Positions 24,665 to 30,583 of a stretch of DNA of 47,061 nucleotides are shown here, one piece after another; the stretch's first letter is position 1, and each line of letters begins with the position of its first letter. The position numbers and the translations under genes are program-made. The stretch covers positions 1 through 47,061 of IMG/VR virus record IMGVR_UViG_3300010397_000055; one strand, written 5' to 3'. Origin of the DNA: a virus. The notes under the pieces were generated by a model. It did not search any database. It was given only the letters and a program-made list of their open reading frames with translations, and had not been told where the DNA came from.

Positions 24665-24978
24665 TTCCCTTCGCCACCTTCTTCGGCGCTGTCGTAGGCA
24701 ATCAAAGCCAGGTCGAGCTTTTCGCTGCGCCCATGAGCATCCCGCGCAGCCTCAACCACACGTTCGGCGCGGGCTATTTTGACGTACAAGTCGGCAGCCG
24801 TATCCGTCATCTCCTCGCACTGTGCTTCGTCAAGCTTGCTCTTGGCTGAGGCATCGTCACGCTCTGCCCATGCTTCACGAAGGGCTGCGATGAGACGGGT
24901 AGCAACTGGGCTCGCATATCCACACGAAGCCGCCATCGTCTCTCTCGTCTCAATGTCGTCGAGCTCTTCCGGCTTCAT
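24661..24978 (-). CDS. Helical early protein, 105 aa
   Basis: ATGA overlaps upstream and downstream. The product is almost entirely helical and acidic (TRLIAALREAWAERDDASAK; EEMTDTAADLYVKIARAERV). The motif of an Ala/Glu-rich helix recurs in the next two upstream small proteins, which may be related. Such proteins are common in early phage regions. Role unknown. Confidence 0.55.
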   Translation of the reverse strand: MKPEELDDIETRETMAASCGYASPVATRLIAALREAWAERDDASAKSKLDEAQCEEMTDTAADLYVKIARAERVVEAARDAHGRSEKLDLALIAYDSAEEGGEGK

Positions 24979-25223
24979 GGCTTAGCCCCTTTGAGTGCGC
25001 GGATGACCGTTGAGTTCGCACGAGACCACTCAGCCTCACGACCTGGCTTCGTATACCTTTGATCGTCCAACGCCTGGGCGGCCTCCTCGAGAGCCTCGTC
25101 CCAGACGGCGGTGATGAGATCGCCTATTTGTTCACGATAGCTCTGCAAATGCTTCGGGTGGCTAGTTAAGCTCTCAAGCCTAGAACATAAATCCTCGCTC
25201 AGCTCTGCGACTGTCTTGCTCAT
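24975..25223 (-). CDS. Helical early protein, 82 aa
   Basis: ATG at 25223 (preceded by AAGGTG) overlaps the stop of the upstream 59-codon gene. The product is helical, and its C-terminal half, DEALEEAAQALDDQRY...STVIRALKGAK, resembles the upstream neighbour's REEVLEEAAAECERLG...AIRALKVLK, so the two probably arose by duplication or share a domain. An upstream extension to 25277 duplicates that neighbour's region in another frame. Function unknown. Confidence 0.55.
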   Translation of the reverse strand: MSKTVAELSEDLCSRLESLTSHPKHLQSYREQIGDLITAVWDEALEEAAQALDDQRYTKPGREAEWSRANSTVIRALKGAKP

Positions 25224-25399
25224 TTCAGCACCTTCAAAGCACGAATAGCTTTTGCGCAAGCCGCGTTCTCTTCCCATGCGCCAAGCCGCTCACATTCAGC
25301 AGCGGCCTCCTCGAGAACTTCCTCTCGCGCTGCTGCAAGAATGTTACTGAGCTGAGAAATAGTCAGTGCAACATTGACACCAATGTCCTCGCCGCTCAT
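25220..25399 (-). CDS. Helical early protein, paralogue-like, 59 aa
   Basis: The ATG at 25399 overlaps the upstream stop and the stop overlaps the next start (both ATGA). The product, MSGEDIGVNVALTISQL..., ends in EEVLEEAAAECERLGAWEEN and IRALKVLK, similar to the C-terminal half of the downstream protein. The double overlap and this similarity support a real gene. Unknown function. Confidence 0.6.
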   Translation of the reverse strand: MSGEDIGVNVALTISQLSNILAAAREEVLEEAAAECERLGAWEENAACAKAIRALKVLK

Positions 25400-25818
25400 A
25401 GCGCATTACCCAATCGACCACGCAGGATGTTCCGCGCCTCTTTTGCGGCTCTGAGCGCCTCGCTTTTTCCTACCTCGAAATCCGCACGGAAACTCTCCGG
25501 CATGTAGTACGCGAACGATGTTAATATTTCTCTAGTCGTGCGCTCTGCGTCGCGCGCCCGCAGTTTCAGAGGCAAGCCCTCATTCTTGAGCGCGGCCAAG
25601 ACGCCTTCATACTTGGCGAGGACTATCTTTGGAACAACTACATGCGTCTCTGTGTTGAGGTCTTTCAAGTTCTGAAACCACGATTCAATGTTGTCCAGCA
25701 TAGTCGCGAGAACCTGACTGAGCGGCCGCTGCCCTGATTCCCCATCGCCTGTGAACCGCGCCAAGCGCGCCTGAATGCTCTCGCTCATCTGCTGATGAAT
25801 GGTTTTCTCTTCGCTCAT
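25396..25818 (-). CDS. Early protein of unknown function behind an RNA switch, 140 aa
   Basis: The ATG at 25818 follows AAAGGGG with six bases between. That site can pair with a complementary segment in the upstream 27-codon ORF, so its translation may be conditional. The protein is helical and soluble, with a basic patch (LKLRARDAERTTREILTSFA) and a C-terminal helix (KSEALRAAKEARNILRGRL). No cysteine, membrane segment or enzyme motif is seen. An upstream in-frame start at 25842 lies inside the switch structure and is unlikely. Confidence 0.6.
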   Translation of the reverse strand: MSEEKTIHQQMSESIQARLARFTGDGESGQRPLSQVLATMLDNIESWFQNLKDLNTETHVVVPKIVLAKYEGVLAALKNEGLPLKLRARDAERTTREILTSFAYYMPESFRADFEVGKSEALRAAKEARNILRGRLGNAL

Positions 25819-25821
25819 GAC

Positions 25822-25960
25822 AATCCCCTTTAAAGACGGCAAGGCACCTAGGGCATTTTGAAAGGGGATTCCAAAGTCATCCCTAGATGCCCGCCGTCAA
25901 CCTGCGTTGTTTGGTGCTTACTGCTCACCACTGAAATCCCCTTTCAACTTCTCTAGGGAT
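25822..25960 (-). promoter_or_regulatory. Candidate pseudoknot translation switch (leader RNA)
   Basis: In minus-strand order the leader contains ATCCCTAGA (25960-25952), TTGAAAGGGGATT (25947-25935, ribosome-binding site of the 27-codon ORF), TCTAGGGAT (25887-25879), AATCCCCTTTCAA (25870-25858), CCCTAGGTGCC (25853-25843) and TTTAAAGGGGATT (25834-25822, ribosome-binding site of the 140-codon gene). The central pair is complementary to both the upstream and the downstream pair. A long stem, GACGGC plus GGCATCTAGGG against CCCTAGGTGCC plus GCCGTC (25897-25835), puts AATCCCCTTTCAA in its loop, free to pair with either ribosome-binding site as a pseudoknot. The complementarity is seen directly; the switch is inferred. 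Confidence 0.6.
25848..25931 (-). CDS. 27-codon leader ORF inside the switch
   Basis: Tandem GTG codons (25931, 25928) follow TTGAAAGGGG with six bases between. The product (VVSSKHQTTQVDGG...MP) shows no obvious functional pattern. Its last codons overlay the CCCCTTT segment that can mask the next gene's ribosome-binding site, and its stop lies 29 nt before that gene. A ribosome moving to the stop would cover the masking segment, so the ORF looks like a leader peptide whose translation matters more than its sequence. Confidence 0.5.
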   Translation of the reverse strand: MVSSKHQTTQVDGGHLGMTLESPFKMP

Positions 25961-26000
25961 AATCTCTTCAACAAGTCATGTCAAGCGCTTTCAACAACTT
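25956..26000 (-). promoter_or_regulatory. Promoter with two direct operator half-sites
   Basis: On the minus strand TTGACA (25984-25979) is a perfect -35 box; TATCCC or TTATCC, 16-17 nt on, is a moderate -10. Two copies of the recurring half-site flank or overlap it, ACTTGTTGAA (25976-25967) and AAGTTGTTGAA (26000-25990), in direct orientation 23 nt apart. It would drive the leader ORF and the small-gene operon downstream, separately from the ATPase gene upstream. Confidence 0.55.
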
Positions 26001-26004
26001 TTTT

Positions 26005-27063
26005 CTAATTCTCTCCCACGAGCCTAATGCTTGCTCCCGAGAACTCACAGAGTCCTTTCTCTACTAAGTCGGCCATCGTTTGTTTGGTCGCGCGCAGGCC
26101 CGTGCTCCAAAATTCTTTACAGTCTTTCACTGAGTACAAGCGCCCCGGCTCGAGACTGTCATAGCAGCGCATCACTTGTTGTTCACGGTCCGCGCCCTCG
26201 TTGAGACGCACCATGCTCAGCTTGGCCAAATCAATAATGTCGCGGTCGCCCTCTTTGTGGTTTTCGATTTGCCACGCGACAGAATATCTTTCTTCGCCAG
26301 CTGACCGCGCTCTGACAGTTAAATCGATGTGGCCCTCGCTCATTTTATAGCGCCGATAGGCGAGATGAATGTCGTAAGCATCTGTCAAAACGCCGGCGCC
26401 GCGGACTTGGCTATCAATGTCCGCTTTCCTGTCCTCACCACGAGACTTGTCCAAGTGGCACATGTAGACAGCTGTACTGCCCGCCTCACGAATCATCTGT
26501 AGAGTATCGAGCACCGGCGCCATCTCTGACACTTTGTTCTCATCAGCGCTGTGCATGTAGACGAGCGCATCGAAGTAAGCGACTTTTATCCCACGTCGTT
26601 TGACCAGGCTCACTAAGCTGTGACGCCAATCCGGCTCGTCGAGCTTGGTCCGTTTGCGATGCGCGAAGTAAAGGTTTTTAAGCCTAGGGTCGTTGGTCTC
26701 TATTTCTAAAGTCTTGCAAATACCTAGAACCCTTTCTTTGGTCTCTGCCGTGCCTCCCTCCTCCTCAACAAAGAGAACCGGCATCGGCGCGATTGGTTCG
26801 AGCAAGCTGCTACTTACGCCTGTTGCCATGCAGAGCGCCTGTGTCAGCGCTGAGTACGTTTTCATCGAGCGTTTCTTGTGTCCGGAGAGCAAGCACAAGC
26901 CGTCCTCAGGGATGAACCCAGGTATCAACCATCTACCCGCGTCGACGGCTTGAGTGAGCCAGGTATCAATTGTTGGTGGCTCCCAGCTAGGAGAGCCAAC
27001 CTCATTGGTCAAGTCACTGGCAACGTCGTCGACTGCGGCAATAGTTGGGCGGAGCTTTCGCAC
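26005..27063 (-). CDS. RepA-like AAA ATPase / hexameric helicase with C-terminal winged helix, 352 aa
   Basis: Residues 45-65 read WLIPGFIPEDGLCLLSGH followed by KKRSMKT, which aligns with the strand and P-loop of AAA_25/RepA-type ATPases (usual form GxxKxGKT), with Met where glycine normally precedes the lysine. Walker B is VAYFDALVYMHS near residue 163, and TAVYMCHLDKSRGEDRKADI (residues 190-210) matches the third strand with polar residue. The last 70 residues are a winged-helix-like domain (RLYSVKDCKEFWSTGLRATK). This is the most likely replication initiator or helicase loader. The start is a GTG with a weak ribosome-binding site and an AT-rich leader. Confidence 0.75.
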   Translation of the reverse strand: MRKLRPTIAAVDDVASDLTNEVGSPSWEPPTIDTWLTQAVDAGRWLIPGFIPEDGLCLLSGHKKRSMKTYSALTQALCMATGVSSSLLEPIAPMPVLFVEEEGGTAETKERVLGICKTLEIETNDPRLKNLYFAHRKRTKLDEPDWRHSLVSLVKRRGIKVAYFDALVYMHSADENKVSEMAPVLDTLQMIREAGSTAVYMCHLDKSRGEDRKADIDSQVRGAGVLTDAYDIHLAYRRYKMSEGHIDLTVRARSAGEERYSVAWQIENHKEGDRDIIDLAKLSMVRLNEGADREQQVMRCYDSLEPGRLYSVKDCKEFWSTGLRATKQTMADLVEKGLCEFSGASIRLVGEN

Positions 27064-27262
27064 AAGAGACCCCGAGCGACAGGAACAGAGAACAGGAGGA
27101 GTATGATGAATATATTATAAAAAACTTAGTTAAATCAGCGCTCTTGGGGTTTTTGTCAGCTTGGTGTGTTAGTATTTTTGATTGTGTTAGCTACGCAACT
27201 ACATCACTCGTTCACTTGGTCGTGCGGCAAGTGCGGAACTGGATTCTCCGGCACGCCGCGGT
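27064..27262 (-). promoter_or_regulatory. AT-rich gap with possible -10 box upstream of the ATPase gene
   Basis: This 199-nt gap contains an AT-rich stretch with TATAAT on the minus strand (27119-27114), ideally placed for a promoter of the ATPase gene, but no clear -35 box. On the plus strand the gap also holds an open frame encoding a zinc-ribbon-like segment (C-G-K-C-G, then C-L-M-C-G) running into the next gene on the other strand. I regard the latter as a possible gene remnant. Confidence 0.35.
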
Positions 27263-27607
27263 TCACTCGAGGGTCTTGTCTGATGTGTGGTCAGACATGG
27301 GAGTTCCTAGTTCCTTCCTCCAGTTGTAAAACGCGCCCGCCGAAATCCCTGACTCCCGCAGCGTCGGCGCCACACCAATTTCGGCTGCGCGGGCGAGCAC
27401 GGCGCGCTTGAATTCTAAAGAGTACGCCTTGACCTGTTTCGGTCTGCTTGTTTGCAGCCACGCTGCGGCCTCCGCGAGAGCCTGATTTCTAGTATCCTCA
27501 CTGCTCATCGCGACCTTGCGGAGTGCTTTGTTCTCGAGCTCCAATTGTCGAACGCGATGGCGTAGATTTTGGAGCTCGATGGTTTTTTTGCCGAGCCCCC
27601 TAGTCAT
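27263..27607 (-). CDS. Coiled-coil plus transposase-type helix-turn-helix protein, 114 aa
   Basis: The ATG at 27607 lies eight bases inside the end of the upstream gene. Residues 5-35 form a coiled coil (IELQNLRHRVRQLELENKAL) and residues 60-105 a helix-turn-helix of the type found in IS3-family OrfA and related transposases (YSLEFKRAVLARAAEIGVAP; ISAGAFYNWRKELG). The order, coil before DNA-binding domain, is the reverse of usual OrfA proteins. No insertion-sequence ends or catalytic gene are nearby. I infer a phage transcription regulator of transposase origin, similar in kind to the protein at 16713-16901. Confidence 0.6.
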   Translation of the reverse strand: MTRGLGKKTIELQNLRHRVRQLELENKALRKVAMSSEDTRNQALAEAAAWLQTSRPKQVKAYSLEFKRAVLARAAEIGVAPTLRESGISAGAFYNWRKELGTPMSDHTSDKTLE

Positions 27608-27800
27608 CTGGATACTGCTCGTCAGCAACTGCATCCATGTCAAAGGTGGCGCGCTCCTCCGCAATTCTTGATTCATACTCACTCAGTAGCTCAGTGCACC
27701 AATGACATCCGAAAAAAAGCTTTTCGGCGTGCTTGCCACGTTCGTGGTCGCGGTCAAGGTCCTTGTCTCGTTTGTACCCCTTGAATTGCCACAAGGTCAT
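27600..27800 (-). CDS. Small acidic/basic protein with C-x2-C, 66 aa
   Basis: ATG at 27800 overlaps the upstream stop (ATGA). The product is charged (YKRDKDLDRDHERGKHAEKL), with one cysteine pair (FGCHWCTELL) and histidines that could form a zinc site, and an acidic tail. Belongs to the early small-protein island. Not recognised. Confidence 0.5.
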   Translation of the reverse strand: MTLWQFKGYKRDKDLDRDHERGKHAEKLFFGCHWCTELLSEYESRIAEERATFDMDAVADEQYPDD

Positions 27801-28021
27801 TTGACAAAGACCTCCACGAAGTAGGGGCAACGTTCGCACGCGCGATAGCTGTGCTTGTGTTTCTCATCTGAACTTGGCGGCCAGCCGACCCCGAAAATTA
27901 GCTTGCCGCGGCATTTTGGACAGCGGTCTACTGGCTTGCTCTTTAGCTTCTTAGGCTTTTCTGCATCAGGAGTAAGACCTGCGTCTACGCCATTCACGCC
28001 GCTATGAATCACAACACTCAC
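27797..28021 (-). CDS. Zinc-ribbon protein, 74 aa
   Basis: A GTG overlaps the upstream stop (GTGA). The C-terminal half has two cysteine pairs 22 residues apart (DRCPKCRGKLIFG and YRACERCPYF), the hallmark of a zinc ribbon; the N-terminus is a Gly/Asp/Lys linker. Zinc ribbons of this size in phages often bind DNA, RNA polymerase or a virion protein. The partner is unknown. Confidence 0.65.
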   Translation of the reverse strand: MSVVIHSGVNGVDAGLTPDAEKPKKLKSKPVDRCPKCRGKLIFGVGWPPSSDEKHKHSYRACERCPYFVEVFVK

Positions 28022-28188
28022 GCTGCTCTCTCACTTGTTAGAAAATGGACAAGACACGGAGTGCATCGGCCGCACTGACACTGCACCGCCGCCCGTTTAA
28101 GCTCTTCAACTTGGTGGCTAAGCAACTTGACTCCGTCGTAGAGAACCGTCCAGACACCATCGATTCTCGATACGTAAACGCGAGCCAT
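28018..28188 (-). CDS. Small zinc-binding-like protein, 56 aa
   Basis: GGAGGT lies nine bases before the ATG at 28188, and the stop overlaps the next start (GTGA). The product begins MARVYVSRIDGVWTVLYDG, has a helix (LLSHQVEELKRAAV) and ends with a compact cysteine cluster (CQCGRCTPCLVH). The excellent ribosome-binding site and coupling support a real gene. Function unknown. Confidence 0.65.
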   Translation of the reverse strand: MARVYVSRIDGVWTVLYDGVKLLSHQVEELKRAAVQCQCGRCTPCLVHFLTSERAA

Positions 28189-28255
28189 GTAGTGCTCAAC
28201 CTCCCGAGCACGCGGCGCTGCTGTGAGAACTAACTAAGGCCTCGGGGGAGGAGAC

Positions 28256-28408
28256 TTAATCAACAACGCAACAGCGCCGCGCGTGAGATGTTGTTACGAC
28301 GATGAGGCTGTTAGGCGCAAGAGAAATCTTGCTGAAGAAGTACGTAGGTTGTGAATATTTTGAAGCAACAAAAAGCGCCGTGCACAAGATGGGATAGAAT
28401 AGCATCAT
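28256..28408 (-). CDS. Possible small hydrophobic protein, 50 aa
   Basis: The ATG overlaps the stop of the upstream gene (ATGA), and the N-terminus is hydrophobic (MMLFYPILCTALFVASKYSQ). No good ribosome-binding site is visible and the rest lacks a pattern, so this may be a chance frame. The 67 nt after it, up to the next gene, show no clear feature. Confidence 0.35.
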   Translation of the reverse strand: MMLFYPILCTALFVASKYSQPTYFFSKISLAPNSLIVVTTSHARRCCVVD

Positions 28409-28650
28409 TTTTCGTCCACAATGGGACGACCCAAGCGGAGCATTTTTATAATTGTCTCATCATCAGCACCTGTGCTCCGATTCCAATAGAAAATCCCGTT
28501 GCGCTCCCACCAGCGTTGAAATTGCTGTGCGCGCTCTTGAGTAGCAAAGACTAAGAGCACAGCCGTTTCTACAGGAGCTTTGGATACTGCCTCGCAACGC
28601 ATGCGGTGGCGCGGATGGTGGCGATGTTGGCGGCGTTGTTTCAACAACAT
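28405..28650 (-). CDS. Small protein, 81 aa
   Basis: The ATG follows directly on the stop of the lipoprotein gene (TAAATG). The first 20 residues are rich in Arg, His and Gln (LLKQRRQHRHHPRHRMRCEA). The remainder looks like a compact alpha/beta domain (VLLVFATQERAQQFQRWW; FYWNRSTGADDE). Coupling to the lipoprotein upstream suggests shared expression. Not recognised. Confidence 0.5.
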   Translation of the reverse strand: MLLKQRRQHRHHPRHRMRCEAVSKAPVETAVLLVFATQERAQQFQRWWERNGIFYWNRSTGADDETIIKMLRLGRPIVDEK

Positions 28651-29268
28651 TTATTTACACACGTTGTGAACCCAGTCACACGCACTGCCGTAGCATCCGG
28701 CATTCCACATGGGCTGAGTGTGTGGCGGACAGCACGGCTGCCCCGGCCTGAACCCACATTGCTCACATTGATTGCTAAGACACTGTTGAAACCAGCCACA
28801 GGCGCCGCAGCTCTCAACAAGTCGGGGGGCACCGCACCCGTCATCTGCCGCGATGGAGCCGCAAACAGCGCCTTGCGCTGAGCACAGCTGCACGTCCGTT
28901 TCGGGGTAACAAGCTGGGCATGCAGCGCATTCGATTTGCCGCTCGGCCCCACAGTTGTCGATTACTAGTTGTGAGCCGCACATGCTCTCGGAGCACAGCT
29001 CCAAGTCCGGCTTAGGCACGCACGGGCACTCGCCGCACCACACGGCGTGGATAAGACCACAGTGCTCCTCGACTTCAATCTCGCCGCACTGGCCTGCGCA
29101 GAGTGTGGCTACAGGGTCAGGAACACACAGCGCGCTGTCAGAGGCAGTGTCAGTAGTATCACTGTCCCCTGCGTCCTCATCGCGACTCTCGTCACGACCC
29201 TCCTCAATAGGCATCAAATGCGGGTTGCCGCATGCAGGGAGTAACAAGAAGAAGGCCGCAGTACGCAT
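28651..29268 (-). CDS. Cysteine-rich lipoprotein with repeated C-G modules, 205 aa
   Basis: A short signal with a lipobox-like LLPAC (acylated cysteine at residue 13) is followed by an acidic Asp/Ser/Thr linker of about 30 residues (RDEDAGDSDTTDTASDSALC) and then at least three modules with cysteines in the order C..G.CG......CG......C..C, ending in a fourth dense cysteine region (CGFRPGQPCCPP). Linker plus cysteine modules of this style are widespread in secreted proteins and lipoproteins of Myxococcota. The modules would be held by disulfides at the cell surface. TAGGAG lies six bases before the ATG, directly after a terminator hairpin. Expression on the host surface, perhaps excluding other phages, is inferred. 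Confidence 0.7.
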   Translation of the reverse strand: MRTAAFFLLLPACGNPHLMPIEEGRDESRDEDAGDSDTTDTASDSALCVPDPVATLCAGQCGEIEVEEHCGLIHAVWCGECPCVPKPDLELCSESMCGSQLVIDNCGAERQIECAACPACYPETDVQLCSAQGAVCGSIAADDGCGAPRLVESCGACGWFQQCLSNQCEQCGFRPGQPCCPPHTQPMWNAGCYGSACDWVHNVCK

Positions 29269-29291
29269 GATGGACTCCTATCCCCTCAAAT

Positions 29292-29316
29292 AAAAAGGGC
29301 GCCGAATAGGCGCCCT
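29292..29316 (-). terminator. Rho-independent terminator upstream of the lipoprotein gene
   Basis: On the minus strand AGGGCGCC and GGCGCCCT form a perfect eight-base stem with a five-base loop, directly followed by TTTTT and ATTTG. It would end transcripts arriving from the genes at 29344-31111, so the lipoprotein gene, starting 24 nt later, would need readthrough or antitermination. No promoter is visible between. Confidence 0.8.
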
Positions 29317-29343
29317 AGAATCACTTAAGTTTTTCTCAACTCG

Positions 29344-29520
29344 TTACCTCTCCTTGCGTAAGGTACGTACCAAACGCTTGAATTGCCGTCCGACCTTGTC
29401 GCTGCACTCCTGATGGAACAGCACAGTCTCGGGGCGCGGACGCAGGTCCAGGAACCATTCCTCCTGTCCATCGTCCTGTTTAACAGGGCGTTGACAGAGG
29501 TAGCATCTATCGAGCTTCAA
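29344..29520 (-). CDS. Zinc-finger-like protein with TTG start, 58 aa
   Basis: A TTG at 29520 overlaps the upstream stop (TTGA) and is preceded by GAGGAG with six bases between, an ideal site. The product has CYLC near residue 6 and HQEC near residue 36, a possible C2HC zinc site, and a basic C-terminal helix (GRQFKRLVRTLRKER). The rare start codon probably hid this gene from simple ORF lists. Confidence 0.65.
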   Translation of the reverse strand: MKLDRCYLCQRPVKQDDGQEEWFLDLRPRPETVLFHQECSDKVGRQFKRLVRTLRKER

Positions 29521-29669
29521 GCTGAGCTCCTCGCGTCTAGTTCCTCATGATGTAAGAGTGTGTCCCAGATGCAGAGCCACTTGAGGCTGCGATTGCTCCG
29601 CTCCATGCGGTGAACGTCAAAAGCACGCTTGCGGCGAAGCCTGATGCGCATCAATCGAGACGGTTTCAT
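29517..29669 (-). CDS. Small Arg-rich protein, 50 aa
   Basis: ATGA overlap with the upstream gene and TTGA overlap with the next. The product is strongly basic in its first half (MKPSRLMRIRLRRKRAFDVH) and carries W, H and C residues later (LKWLCIWDTLLHHEE). The double overlap supports it; the family is unknown. Confidence 0.5.
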   Translation of the reverse strand: MKPSRLMRIRLRRKRAFDVHRMERSNRSLKWLCIWDTLLHHEELDARSSA

Positions 29670-29980
29670 TTGGTTTCTCCTGCGGCTTTGGTGACAACAT
29701 GCTGCAACAGAGCCATAGCGCGCTCCAGGTCTAGGGGCAGGCGCCCACAGTGCTCAGCTTCTTCTAAGAGCTCTCTGAGCATCATTTGACATACCTCGAG
29801 CAACTCAGGCGCAGCAGCAATGAGGCGGGCGTTCGCTGCTCCCTCTTCCTCGCCCCCTTCGTCATTCCGACACAGCACAACGGATACATTCAGTCCGGAC
29901 CGTGTATGGGCGCGCACCCGAAACTCGTCGCCTACGGGCACAAACCAAGGCCCCGGTGTGTGCTTTGCGCTGTTACTCAT
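29666..29980 (-). CDS. Phage protein with TPGPW and LIAAAPELL motifs, 104 aa
   Basis: The ATG at 29980 (MSNSAKHTPGPW) lies eight bases inside the upstream gene. The sequence pattern HTPGPW near the start, a central Ala-rich beta part and NARLIAAAPELLEVCQMMLR is a very common small-protein family in phage early regions (HTPGPW...ARLIAAAPELLEAL). Its biochemical role is not established to my knowledge. The fit in length and motifs is good. Confidence 0.7.
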   Translation of the reverse strand: MSNSAKHTPGPWFVPVGDEFRVRAHTRSGLNVSVVLCRNDEGGEEEGAANARLIAAAPELLEVCQMMLRELLEEAEHCGRLPLDLERAMALLQHVVTKAAGETK

Positions 29981-30284
29981 GAACAACCTCGTTGATGTAA
30001 TGTTCAGCAATCTCATACCAATCCACTTCGCCCAACGCGGCTCCTAAAAGGTCGGCAAACACGCCGCCAACCTCCGGCATATCCTCCTCGTGCGTAGCCT
30101 TTAGCTGCTCCGCGAAAGCTGAAATTGCTGTTGCCGCGCTCTCATGGCTCGCGAACGCCTCACGCGCGGCAGCGCGCCGCCACTTGTAAGACTCTTCGTC
30201 ATTGTCTAGACAGGATGCTACGGCCCAAGTCTCGTAGTTCGACCAGCCGTTGAAGCGTTCAGTCACTGCTGCGTTCGTCTTCAT
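29973..30284 (-). CDS. SNYETW-type phage protein (DUF7249-like), 103 aa
   Basis: The N-terminal FNGWSNYETWAVASCLDNDE matches a widely distributed phage and plasmid family with the signature GxSNYETWxxxLWLxNDE. The rest is helical (AAREAFASHESAATAISAFA) and ends with DWYEIAEHYINEV, also typical. The family is found among early genes, with proposed but unproven anti-host roles. The ATG overlaps the upstream stop. Confidence 0.7.
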   Translation of the reverse strand: MKTNAAVTERFNGWSNYETWAVASCLDNDEESYKWRRAAAREAFASHESAATAISAFAEQLKATHEEDMPEVGGVFADLLGAALGEVDWYEIAEHYINEVVHE

Positions 30285-30484
30285 GATTGCATCTCTCCCT
30301 TAAGTGCAAGGACACACTTATGTGTGTGGGCGGTGCGCCGCCCAGCGAGCAGCTCCATCCCCAAAGGACCAAAACCGCCACGCATGATGACAGTGCCGCA
30401 GTCAGGACACTCCCAGCCAATGATTTCTGACTCAGCATTGCAGAGCCAGGCACCATCACGTCTAACAACGTCAGCGAACCTCAT
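30281..30484 (-). CDS. Small zinc-binding-like protein, 67 aa
   Basis: AAAGGGG lies nine bases before the ATG, the same ribosome-binding site as the accessory genes at 13715, 25818 and 31111. WECPDCG near residue 25 and HTHKC near residue 55 form a possible C2HC or C3H site. The protein opens an operon of small genes that ends at the 29292-29316 terminator. In the 99-nt gap upstream (30485-30583) a short hairpin (GTGAG/CTCAC) is the only further feature. Confidence 0.6.
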   Translation of the reverse strand: MRFADVVRRDGAWLCNAESEIIGWECPDCGTVIMRGGFGPLGMELLAGRRTAHTHKCVLALKGEMQS

Positions 30485-30583
30485 GACTCAAATCCCCTTT
30501 CAGTGAGCGCCATCATCAGTGCAGGGATGCTCAACCCTACAGACGTAGTGAGTTTGTCTCACCACGTTTCGGCAGTTAGGAAA

